The notes under the pieces were generated by a model. It had not been told where the DNA came from. It ran no database searches and saw nothing but the letters and a program-made list of their open reading frames with translations. Shown piece by piece: positions 48,866 to 56,553 of a stretch of DNA of 64,000 bases. Each line of letters starts with the position of its first letter. Positions within the stretch are counted from its first letter, which is position 1. A program made the position numbers and the translations under genes. The stretch lies in assembly GCA_963695705.1 (NCBI GenBank), contig CAVOHB010000004.1, positions 186,001-250,000 on the forward strand, given 5' to 3'. The DNA is from JBKPNJ01 sp963695705. GTDB lineage: Bacteria > Actinomycetota > Actinomycetes > Propionibacteriales > Nocardioidaceae.

Positions 48866-51861
48866 ATGAGCCACCGATCGAAGCGGGGGGCGATCGCCAT
48901 ACTCGCGGCGTCTGCCACCGCCTTGACCATGGCAGGGGGGCCGCTCGCTACCGCACAGTCGAGCCCGCCGGCCAAGAGCACCGCATCGCGAACAGGTTTC
49001 GACTCTCCGATCGTCTCGAGCAAGGGCGGGGACGGGCGGAAGGGCTTCTACGACTCGCGCACGGCCAGCCCCAGAGCACTGGCAACGGCGGCGACCCAGG
49101 TGGTCGCCTCCCAGGACAAGGCATTCGACCGGTTCGCCCGGTCGAACGGTCCGCAAGGAGTCGTCAGCATCGACCCGCTCACCGGAACCCCCCGGCAGGT
49201 CGGCAGGCTCGACGGCTTCCTGACCGCCCGATCCTCGGCCCCGGCCGGAGCGATCGCACTGAACTACGTGAGGTCGCACCGGACGGTGTTCGGCCTGAGC
49301 CGAGTCGACATGGCTACGTTCAAGCTGTCCAACGACTACGTCGACATTCTCGGCACGCACCACATCTCCTGGCAGCAGTACGTCCACGGAGTCCCGGTGT
49401 TCGGCAACGGTCTCAAGGCGCACGTGACCAGGGACGGCCGGCTGATCTCGGTCCAGGGGTCGCCGATCGCCGGTCTGGCCGGAAGGCGCGTGGTCTGTCG
49501 ACCAGCGGTTCCCTCAGCCCCGCCGCCGCCCGCTCCGCCGCAGTGGGCGACGTCGGCGGCACACTGGCCGCCGCGATCCTCCACCCGAAGCGGCGGTCGC
49601 TCGAGGTGGTCCAACGGCGATACCGCGCAGCGCGTGTGGTTCCTGACCTCCGCCGGTCTTCGGCTCGGCTGGTCGACCTACACCACCAGCGGCCCGGCGC
49701 TGGGCTACCAGCACGTCATCGACGCCCAGACCGGCCACGTCCTCTTTCGGCGCAGCACTGTCAACTTCGACAACGGGGACGCCCTGGTCTTTCCCTACTA
49801 CCCGGGTGCTGCCCGTGGCGGGAACGCCCGGTGGTGAACTTCGTCCAGCGCGGCTGGATCGGCCGGCACGCTCCCTGGCTCAAGGGCAACTTCGTCTACG
49901 CCTGGAGCGACGTCAACGACAACAACCTGGCTCGACCCGAACGAGAAGACACCTATGCCGGGGACAAGGCACGTGCCCCAGTTCAAGTTGAAGCGGTTCC
50001 AGATGCCTCGAAGCTCTGCTCACCGAGGTTTGTCTGCTCGTGGGATCCGAACACCCCATTCTCGTGGCGGGCCAACCGGAAGGCGGATGTCTCGAACGCC
50101 TTCTTCCTGGCGAGCAACTTCCACGACTACCTCAAGAAGGAGCCGATCGGCTTCACCGCACGCGCGGGCAACTTCGAGGCGAGTGACGGGGACCCGGTGC
50201 TCCTTCAGGCGCTGGACGGCGCCAACACCGCCGGTGGCTTGCCCGACGGCGGCCACATCGACAATGCCAACATGAACACCCTCCCCGATGGCGTACCGCC
50301 CACGATGCAGATGTACCTGTGGCACTTCCCGGGGACGACAGCTGCTCAGGAGCCGTTCCTGCCGGCGAGCGGCGCCTTCGACCCCGAGCGTCCTCTACCA
50401 CGAGTACACCCACGGCCTGTCCAACCGACTGGTGACTGACCCGTCGGGCAACGGCGCGCTGAACGTCATCCAGGCCGGCTCCATGGGCGAGGCGTGGAGC
50501 GACTACTACGCGATGGACTACCTCGTGACAAAGGGCTTCGTCAGAGACACACGCAAGGACGGCCAGGTCAGGGAAGGCCAATACGTCGCAGCGGGGCGAC
50601 CGTTCCGCACGCAGCCGATCGACTGCAAGGTCCACTCCAAGGCGAGGATGTGCCTCGACGTGTTCGGCGGGCGCGGGGGCTACACCTACGGCGAGTTCCC
50701 GATCATCAACGGTTCCGGCTCCCGAGGTGCACGCGAGCGGCGAGGTCTGGGCGCAGACCCTGTGGGACCTGCGCCGCAGGTTCGGCCACGCCAAGGCCGA
50801 CATGCTCATCACCCGAGGGATGGAGCTCTCGCCACCGGAGCCGAGCATGCTCGACATGCGCAATGCCATCCTGCAGGCCGACAGGGTCGCGTATCGGCGG
50901 CGCTGACCAGCCGGCGATCTGGCGGGTCTTCGCGCACCGCGGCATGGGCTGGTACGCGGGCGCGATCGACGATGGCAACGCAGTCCCGGCTCAGGACTTC
51001 CATACGCCCCCACCGGCTCAGACACCGCGGGCAACGCTGGTCGGTAGAGTCGTCGACCCGGTCACCGGAAACCCGATTGCGAACGCGTTGGTTTCGATAA
51101 CCGGTCACAACACTGGATACGTCGGCGACTACAGCGCCGTTACCGGACCGAACGGGATCTACCAGATGCCCTCGGTGTCTACCAGGCACCTACAAGAAGG
51201 TGGTCGTCTTCGCACGTGGCTACGAGGTTGCCAGCACCCGGATCAAGGTCAAGCGCAACGCGAGCCACGTGACGGTGGCGAACTTCGCGATTCGGCGCGA
51301 CTGGGCCTCCAGCTCCGGGCGGCGGACGGGTCGACCGGCTTCAACGGTCCCGACTACACGGCGTTCGGCTGTGGACCGTCATTTGCCATCGACCTCTCGC
51401 AGGGCACCGGCTGGGGAAGCACAATCGGTGACGATGCCGGGACGCCGACCGGCGTCGCCGATTCCGAAGTTCATCGTGATCGCGTTGCCGAGGGCGATCG
51501 ACATCACCGCCGGCACCGATCCAACGGTGGGGAGGGCGTTCAAGGTCGACCCGACCGCCACCTGCGGATGACGCCGGAAGCTGCGTCCACCGACAAGTTC
51601 CGGATCGACGTGTCGACGAACGGCACCACCTGGACGACAGTGAAGACCGGCTCGTTCGGCACGATCGAGGATCCGGGCGTGCGGTTCCGGTACCTCCATG
51701 TCGCGTCGGACCAGAATGTGAGCAACGTCCGGTTCGTGCGGTTCTGGATGCTGCAGCCCCAGGTTCCGGACTTCAGTACCAGCTGCCCGGCAGGCAACTT
51801 CAGCGGTTGCCAATTCATGGACACGACCGAGGTGGAGGTGTTCGGCACGGCATCGCCGTAG
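48866..51861 (+). pseudogene. Secreted fungalysin-like metalloprotease (M36) with about a dozen frameshifts
   Basis: Reassembling pieces from all three frames gives about 995 residues. A signal peptide (GAIAILAASATALTMAGGPL) follows ATG 48866 (RBS GGGAGGA), then an FTP-like propeptide (SWQQYVHGVPVFGNGLKAHV), the M36 catalytic domain with the zinc motif HEYTH (50399-50413), MGEAWSDYYAMDYL, and EVHASGEVWAQTLWDLRRRF. A carboxypeptidase-regulatory-like module (ATLVGRVVDPVTGNPIANAL) and a C-terminal discoidin-like region follow. The frame changes near 49500, 49607, 49830, 49930, 49985, 50387, 50727, 50895, 51184, 51300, 51470 and 51568. In the correct frame no stop codon occurs and motifs are intact. 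So the gene is either freshly broken or badly sequenced here. Confidence 0.75.
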
Positions 51862-51881
51862 TTTCCTGACGGCGAGAGCAT

Positions 51882-51904
51882 GGGCAGGGCTTCGGGCCCT
51901 GCCC
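51882..51904. terminator. Hairpin after the M36 protease gene
   Basis: GGGCAGGGC (51882-51890) and GCCCTGCCC (51896-51904) pair perfectly around TTCGG. No T-tract follows. It begins 20 bp after the M36 stop and precedes the promoter region of the RHH gene. Confidence 0.6.
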
Positions 51905-51939
51905 AGTGCTGCACGTCCGGCTGTGACGACAACTCCGTT

Positions 51940-52001
51940 CACTCTGACACCACATTTGCACCACGATGGTGTTGACATGACGTCACAATGATGTCAGAGT
52001 G
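51940..52001. promoter_or_regulatory. Operator array upstream of the RHH protein gene
   Basis: Several related half-sites crowd into 60 bp: TGACACCA (51945-51952), TGGTGTTGACA (51967-51977), the palindrome TGACGTCA (51978-51985) and TGATGTCA (51989-51996). The outer two form a 12-of-13 inverted repeat, CACTCTGACACCA (51940-51952) against TGATGTCAGAGTG (51989-52001). The array ends at the start codon of the RHH gene, which is where autoregulation by a ribbon-helix-helix protein is expected. Confidence 0.55.
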
Positions 52002-52565
52002 ATGCACATGAACATCACGCCGTACGTCGAAGGCCTCCGCCGAGACCTGACCGCAGCCGCCGAAGCCGGCGGCGAGGAGGCCCGCGCATCCGCGGAGCGC
52101 CTCGCCCTCGCGCTCGACCCGGCGGTCCGGTTGGCGCTCTTCGACGCGCTCAGCCAGGCCGCTGCCGAGATCACCCAGGACATGTCGGGCGGCTCGGTGG
52201 AGGTCCGGATCAAGGGCCGCGACCCTCAGTTCGTCGTCGACCTCCCAGCGGCCATCGAGCCCGCTGAGGTCGCTCCGGATGACTCGACCGGCGAGGAGGA
52301 CGAGGACGAGGAAGGTCCGGCGGCCCGGATCACGCTGCGCCTGCCCGAGGCGCTGAAGCAGCGCGCCGAGGACGCTGCCAACCGCCGGGGCCAGTCGCTG
52401 AACACCTGGCTGGTCAGCGCGGTACGGATGGCAACCCGGGACCGGTCCATCAACGTCGACATCGACCTCAGCTCACTGCCGTTCGGTATGGGTCCTGGCG
52501 GACCCGGCCGCGGCGGCCGAAGCAAAGCTGGCCCGGGGAAGCGCATCTCCGGCTGGGCCCGCTAA
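52002..52565 (+). CDS. HicB-like protein with ribbon-helix-helix domain
   Basis: A 187-residue protein. Residues 1-60 are helical (YVEGLRRDLTAAAEAGGEEA), a short beta region and an acidic linker (STGEEDEDEEG) follow, then a ribbon-helix-helix domain near residues 105-150 (ARITLRLPEALKQRAEDAAN, SLNTWLVSAVRMATRDR) and a basic Gly-rich tail. Such proteins are annotated as HicB-family antitoxins, but no HicA toxin gene is adjacent; the next gene is a DUF4097 protein. It is likely a DNA-binding regulator of this small cluster. ATG 52002 is followed by a second in-frame ATG at 52008; either may be used. Confidence 0.75.
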   Translation: MHMNITPYVEGLRRDLTAAAEAGGEEARASAERLALALDPAVRLALFDALSQAAAEITQDMSGGSVEVRIKGRDPQFVVDLPAAIEPAEVAPDDSTGEEDEDEEGPAARITLRLPEALKQRAEDAANRRGQSLNTWLVSAVRMATRDRSINVDIDLSSLPFGMGPGGPGRGGRSKAGPGKRISGWAR

Positions 52566-52643
52566 CCGACCAGACCCAACACACCCACAAACCGACCGGC
52601 ACCCGCCGGCCCGGGAGTCCAGCACACCCTCGAAAGGGACATC

Positions 52644-53483
52644 ATGCACACCTTCAACACGCCAGGACCGGTTCGGCTCCGGATGGAGTTCGGCGGGGGA
52701 CGCATCAGGTTGTCCGCCGAGAACATCACCGAGAGCACCGTCGAGCTGCGCCCGCTGCGTGGCAACGCAGAGGCGCAGCAGCTGATCGACGATTCACGCA
52801 TCGAGCAGCGCGGCGACGAGATCGTCGTCCTGGTTCCGAGACCGATTCGCGGGTTCTTCCGCCGTACGCCGGACATCGAGGCGATCGTCGTCGTGCCGAC
52901 CGGTTCCGAGCTCGACATCCACACCGAGTCCGGTGACCTCGACGCGACCGGTCCGTTCGGCACGGTCAAGGTCGAGTCGGGCAGCGGCGACGTCCGCTTC
53001 GAGTCCACTCAGGACGCCCGTATACAGAGCGGGTCAGGGGACATCCAGATCGACGCGATCGCGGGCCAGTTCCGAAGCGAGACTGGATCCGGCGACGTCC
53101 GGGTCCGGAATGTCAGCGGCAACGCGAACGTCAGCACCGGGTCGGGCGACGTCATGATCGACAACGTCGGTGGCAACGTCCAAGTGAACTCCGGGTCCGG
53201 CGACATCCTGATCCAGGATGCCTCCGAGAACGTGAACGCCAACACTGCCAGCGGCGACCTCTCGATCAACCGGGTTCATGCCGGGAAGGTCAGCGCCAAC
53301 ACCGCCAGCGGTGACGTGCAGATCGGCGTCGCGGACGGCATCCCGGCCTTCCTCGAGGTCGTCACGATCACCGGTGACGTGCACTCGACGCTGGAGGGCT
53401 CGGAGGAGCCCGCTCAAGGCGAGCCGTCAGTTGCCCTGCGGGTCAACACCGCCAGCGGCGACATCTCCCTGTTCCACGCGTGA
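52644..53483 (+). CDS. DUF4097-family beta-repeat protein
   Basis: A 279-residue protein whose second half is a right-handed beta-helix-like array. About nine imperfect repeats of 13-18 residues carry a Ser-Gly-Asp turn: TESGDLDATG, SGSGDVRFES, SGSGDIQIDA, TGSGDVRVRN, STGSGDVMIDN, NSGSGDILIQD, TASGDLSINR, TASGDVQIGV and TASGDISLF. No signal peptide or anchor is seen, so despite the family's adhesin label it is probably intracellular. AAAGGGAC precedes the ATG at 52644, 78 bp after the RHH gene. Function unknown; coupling to a DNA-binding neighbour suggests a regulated intracellular role. Confidence 0.85.
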   Translation: MHTFNTPGPVRLRMEFGGGRIRLSAENITESTVELRPLRGNAEAQQLIDDSRIEQRGDEIVVLVPRPIRGFFRRTPDIEAIVVVPTGSELDIHTESGDLDATGPFGTVKVESGSGDVRFESTQDARIQSGSGDIQIDAIAGQFRSETGSGDVRVRNVSGNANVSTGSGDVMIDNVGGNVQVNSGSGDILIQDASENVNANTASGDLSINRVHAGKVSANTASGDVQIGVADGIPAFLEVVTITGDVHSTLEGSEEPAQGEPSVALRVNTASGDISLFHA

Positions 53484-53591
53484 CCTCGGTCAGCCTCACG
53501 GCTGCGCAAACCACATCAAGCAGCACCGTCACAGTATCTGCGAATGTCAACCAGACAAGGCGAACCAGCCAGACAGACAAGGAGTCGGACC

Positions 53592-53786
53592 ATGACGAAC
53601 AACCATCTCGAGCAGCTAGCCCGGCAGTCGATGCAGGAACGGCTCACCGACGCCCACGCCAAGGCACTTGCCGCCCAGTGCCGTGACCGGCGACACCCGG
53701 TCGCGTGCTACCTGGCGGGCGTACTGCACAACATCGCCGACCGCCTCGACAGGCGGAGCCAGGCGGCGGCGCATCCCGCGCGATGA
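53592..53786 (+). CDS. Small hypothetical protein (64 residues)
   Basis: Not recognised. The 64-residue product (MTNNHLEQLARQSMQERLTD, then AHAKALAAQCRDRRHPVACY) is helical, has two cysteines 10 residues apart (positions 31 and 41), and a basic C-terminus. AAGGAG sits 7-8 bases before ATG 53592. It is 108 bp after DUF4097 on the same strand, so it may be the third gene of the RHH/DUF4097 cluster. Its codon use resembles that of its neighbours. Confidence 0.6.
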   Translation: MTNNHLEQLARQSMQERLTDAHAKALAAQCRDRRHPVACYLAGVLHNIADRLDRRSQAAAHPAR

Positions 53787-54037
53787 ACGACGATCTCCAG
53801 CACGCGCACGACACGACAGAAGTGAACAGTCAGATCGCAGTCCGATGGAGGTTCGCGGTGGACCGGGGACGGCACGGCCAAGCTGTTGTCCCCGGTACGG
53901 CGAACCGCGTGACGCACTCGACGCAGGATCCGAGTAGGAACTCCCCCGTAACGGCTCGTCGCCGGCCTGCTCGACGGCCGTACGCGGCCGCGTCCGCGTA
54001 GTATTGTGGCCGCTCGCTGCGCCCCTGGCGCGGTGTT

Positions 54038-54111
54038 GCGGGTGTAGTTCAATGGCAGAACATCAGCTTCCCAAGCTGACAGTGCGGGTTCGATCCCCGT
54101 CACCCGCTCCA
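54038..54111 (+). tRNA. tRNA-Gly (CCC anticodon)
   Basis: Acceptor GCGGGTG pairs with CACCCGC (54101-54107). The D arm (GTTC AATGGCA GAAC), the anticodon arm TCAGC-TTCCCAA-GCTGA with anticodon CCC, and the T arm CGGGTTCGATCCCCG are all canonical. The discriminator base is U and CCA is encoded (54109-54111). It reads glycine GGG codons. Confidence 0.97.
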
Positions 54112-54146
54112 AGCGCAAAGCCCCAGTCAGAGGCACTAGTCCTGCC

Positions 54147-55130
54147 TCATGGCTCGGCTCGACGGGTTCCGCGCCGCCCGCGGACTAGCGCAGCGCGCTT
54201 CGCGGTGAGACGGCTCCAAGCCTTCTGCTGGAAGGCGAGGGTGGCCCAACCGGCCAGCGCCATGCCGGAGATGTTGAGCAGAAGTTGGAGGCCACTGCCG
54301 ACCACCTCGTGCCATGCGCCGAGCGCCAGACCCAACGCCACGTTTCCTGACGCCGGCACAGTGGTCACTGAGATGAAGACCCCGGAGAGCCCCCCAACCC
54401 TACCCGAGGTCAGCGAAAGGACCCCAGCGGCTGCCGCGACGACGGCCACGATGAACGACCACTTGTCCGGCTGGAAGATGAAGTCGGTCTCGGGTCTCCG
54501 CCCGGTGACATCGGCGAGATCAATCCAACCGACCCAGCGCGCCAGGAGGGCGAGAGCTGTCGCCAAAAGGATGGAGACGGCGAATCCGACAAGCAATGTC
54601 CGCAAGGCCAACCCGAACAGGGTCCTGCGGCGGCGCACCAATGCCAGACCAAGTGCCGCGATGGGGACGAACTCCGGGCCGAGCACCATAGAGCCGATGA
54701 CGAGGATCTGAGAGTCGAGCACGATCGCAATGCTGGCAAGCAGGGTGGCCAGCGACATGAAGCTCAGATAGGTCCAGTTGAGCTCGGAATCCTCGTAAGC
54801 CCGTTGCGTCACATCAGCCCAAACAACAGAATCCGCGCTGCTCCCGGGAGTGCGCTTCTCGGCCTCAAAACCCCGTTGTGACAGCCAGGCCTGGACCGTC
54901 TCAATATGCAGGGTTCCCTGCCGGTGCACACCCATGGCACTCAACTGGTCGACGATCTGATTCGCCCCTTCGCGGGCAACATCGGCGACGATCACGTCCC
55001 CAGCGGGAATCACTGACGCGCCCCGCAGCACAGCCAGGCTGCTGACCGACTCATCCCGCTCTAGCAGCTCCACCACCGCATCCGAGAGATCGGTCGTCGT
55101 CGACACCCGCAACTGCAGCACGCGGTCCAT
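54147..55130 (-). CDS. DUF389 family membrane protein
   Basis: A 327-residue protein. An N-terminal cytosolic domain (about 1-115, with MDRVLQLRVSTTTDLSDAVV) is followed by about five to six membrane segments; the middle stretch ILVIGSMVLGPEFVPIAALG is characteristic of DUF389. Function is unknown; members are widespread and sometimes called TIGR00341. The C-terminus is basic. The gene runs toward the tRNA-Gly, ending 36 bp from it. The next gene upstream is the DUF4118 sensor fragment. Confidence 0.85.
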   Translation of the reverse strand: MDRVLQLRVSTTTDLSDAVVELLERDESVSSLAVLRGASVIPAGDVIVADVAREGANQIVDQLSAMGVHRQGTLHIETVQAWLSQRGFEAEKRTPGSSADSVVWADVTQRAYEDSELNWTYLSFMSLATLLASIAIVLDSQILVIGSMVLGPEFVPIAALGLALVRRRRTLFGLALRTLLVGFAVSILLATALALLARWVGWIDLADVTGRRPETDFIFQPDKWSFIVAVVAAAAGVLSLTSGRVGGLSGVFISVTTVPASGNVALGLALGAWHEVVGSGLQLLLNISGMALAGWATLAFQQKAWSRLTAKRAALVRGRRGTRRAEP

Positions 55131-55367
55131 CCTCCCGTACGGCCACCACTAGGCACGCCGGCGCGGCCGTGAGCAGCCGACCACGCCGTTGGAGAACCGC
55201 GTGGTCAAGCCGTTTGGCGGCTCACGTCCCGAGTTCTCATCCGGGTAGCCGCCCGCGACCTGCCGGACTGCGCTCTGTCCCCCGTATCCCCAGCGGCCAC
55301 CGTGCGGCAAGCTCCGAGGATTACCCGGGCCCGGGCTTGGCGTCGGAGACCGGAGCCTGCAACGTGG

Positions 55368-56126
55368 CTACCGAGTCGTGTTCGGGAGGACTCCGCCAAC
55401 CTGGTCGGCGAAAAGGACAGCGACTTTTCGCTGCTCTAGCGTCGGGCGGGTGATCTCGGCGGAAGCGGTGAGTAGGAAATGTCCGAGCGTCACGTCAGCG
55501 CGTGTGATTGGGAGCGCGATTTCGTCATCGGTTGGTAGTCCGTCCTGGTCGACATTGATGGGATGCCCTTGGCGCGTGACGAGACCCTTGTGGTCGAGGA
55601 CTGGGATTCGTGGGTCATGGAGGGGTCCGGAAACGAACCGGCATCTGTCGACGACCAGGAGTTCGGCAATCTGTTTAGCCACCTGGTCGATGAGGACTTC
55701 CGGGGTCTCGTTTCGTGACGTCACGATGTCTGCCGTCCCAAGAACGCCGTCAAGGTAGCCGGCGCGTCGGCTGGCCCGTGTCTGCTGGCGATGACCCCAC
55801 AGCGCAACTTCGGTGACGGCCGCCCCGATGAGAACAAGCAGGACTGTTGCTTCGATGTCATCGGGGTCGGTGATGGTCAGACGTTCGTAGGGCTGGGTCA
55901 GGAAGAAGTCGAACCATACCCCGCTGGACACGGCTGCGGTGATTCCGGCTTTCCTCATTCCGGTGCTGGCCGCGGCAACGACCAGCAGAACCAATACCAG
56001 TGCGGCCGTGGTGGTGGTGACGCTGGCACGGAACGCTGCGAGCAGTGCGCACGCCAGCAAGGGCGCCAGTGCTGCGGCCAGGATCGCCAGCCCCTTGCGC
56101 CGCTCAAGGATGGGGACCGCATCCAT
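55368..56126 (-). CDS. DUF4118 membrane sensor protein without kinase domain
   Basis: A 252-residue protein with four membrane segments in the KdpD-type DUF4118 fold (residues 15-110; TGMRKAGITAAVSSGVWFDF, FLTQPYERLTITDPDDIEAT), a linker, then a GAF-like domain (EVLIDQVAKQIAELLVVDRC, RFVSGPLHDPRIPVL) ending in LEQRKVAVLFADQVGGVLP. It has no histidine kinase, P-loop or USP domain, so it is a KdpD-like sensory module standing alone. It lies divergent from kdpF with 258 bp between starts. A role in sensing K+ or turgor for kdp control is plausible but unproven. ATG 56126 is used. Confidence 0.8.
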   Translation of the reverse strand: MDAVPILERRKGLAILAAALAPLLACALLAAFRASVTTTTAALVLVLLVVAAASTGMRKAGITAAVSSGVWFDFFLTQPYERLTITDPDDIEATVLLVLIGAAVTEVALWGHRQQTRASRRAGYLDGVLGTADIVTSRNETPEVLIDQVAKQIAELLVVDRCRFVSGPLHDPRIPVLDHKGLVTRQGHPINVDQDGLPTDDEIALPITRADVTLGHFLLTASAEITRPTLEQRKVAVLFADQVGGVLPNTTR

Positions 56127-56383
56127 GCCCACAGTCAACATCGGAACGCGTCATGTCGGTGTCAACATTCCGTCAACGAAACGTGGCTCGGCATCAACAT
56201 CTCATCAACAGTGGTGATGTGGGCATCAGGCCGCTCCAACATGGATCTGTCGCCATCGAGGCGGTCGTGACTGGTCGGATGGAGCTGCCTTGTCCTCGTC
56301 GCAGGAACCCAGGTCGTGTGTCCCTTTCAGCCCCCCTTCTGGCGTTGGATGGCGACCAATGCTTCTCGTAGGCGGATGTCCAA

Positions 56384-56467
56384 ATGGCTGATTTCTTGTT
56401 TGTGCTGCTTACCCTCGCGGTCTTCGCGCTGCTCGCCCTGGCGGTCAGGGGAGCCGAACGACTGTGA
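56384..56467 (+). CDS. Putative 27-residue membrane peptide upstream of kdpF
   Basis: MADFLFVLLTLAVFALLALA is followed by VRGAERL and a stop. It is a single hydrophobic helix with a positive end, beginning at ATG 56384. Its stop overlaps the GTG start of kdpF (GTGA), so translation would be coupled. Similar tiny membrane ORFs before kdpF are, to my knowledge, seen in actinobacteria. No RBS stands out. Confidence 0.55.
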   Translation: MADFLFVLLTLAVFALLALAVRGAERL

Positions 56468-56553
56468 ATGCTGAAAACATCGTCGGTCTCGGATTGGCGG
56501 TCCTCACCGTCATTTTCCTGGTGATCGCGTTGCTCTTCCCGGACAGGTTCTAG
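56464..56553 (+). CDS. kdpF: K+-transporting ATPase subunit KdpF
   Basis: A 29-residue single-helix subunit (NAENIVGLGLAVLTVIFLVI, ALLFPDRF) that stabilises the Kdp complex like a lipid. Starts at GTG 56464 and stops at TAG 56551-56553, directly next to the kdpA ATG. The length and the -DRF ending fit the KdpF family. Confidence 0.85.
   Translation: MNAENIVGLGLAVLTVIFLVIALLFPDRF

Noticed and set aside
51999..53786. Complete HicAB toxin-antitoxin pair
   Set aside because: The RHH domain fits HicB-type proteins, but the next genes are DUF4097 and a 64-residue protein with no HicA-like dsRNA-binding fold visible, so a classical pair is not supported.
54038..54111. tRNA-Gly as an integration site with attR elsewhere in the window
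   Set aside because: No second copy of the tRNA 3' end was seen and no integrase is present.
53708..54136. Minus-strand frame with GIEPALSAWEADVLPLNYTR-like sequence
   Set aside because: This is the well-known spurious protein translated from the strand opposite a glycine tRNA; it is not a gene.
56142..56383. c-di-AMP riboswitch (ydaO type) ahead of kdp
   Set aside because: I looked for conserved ydaO core segments and saw none; a covariance-model search would be the decisive test.
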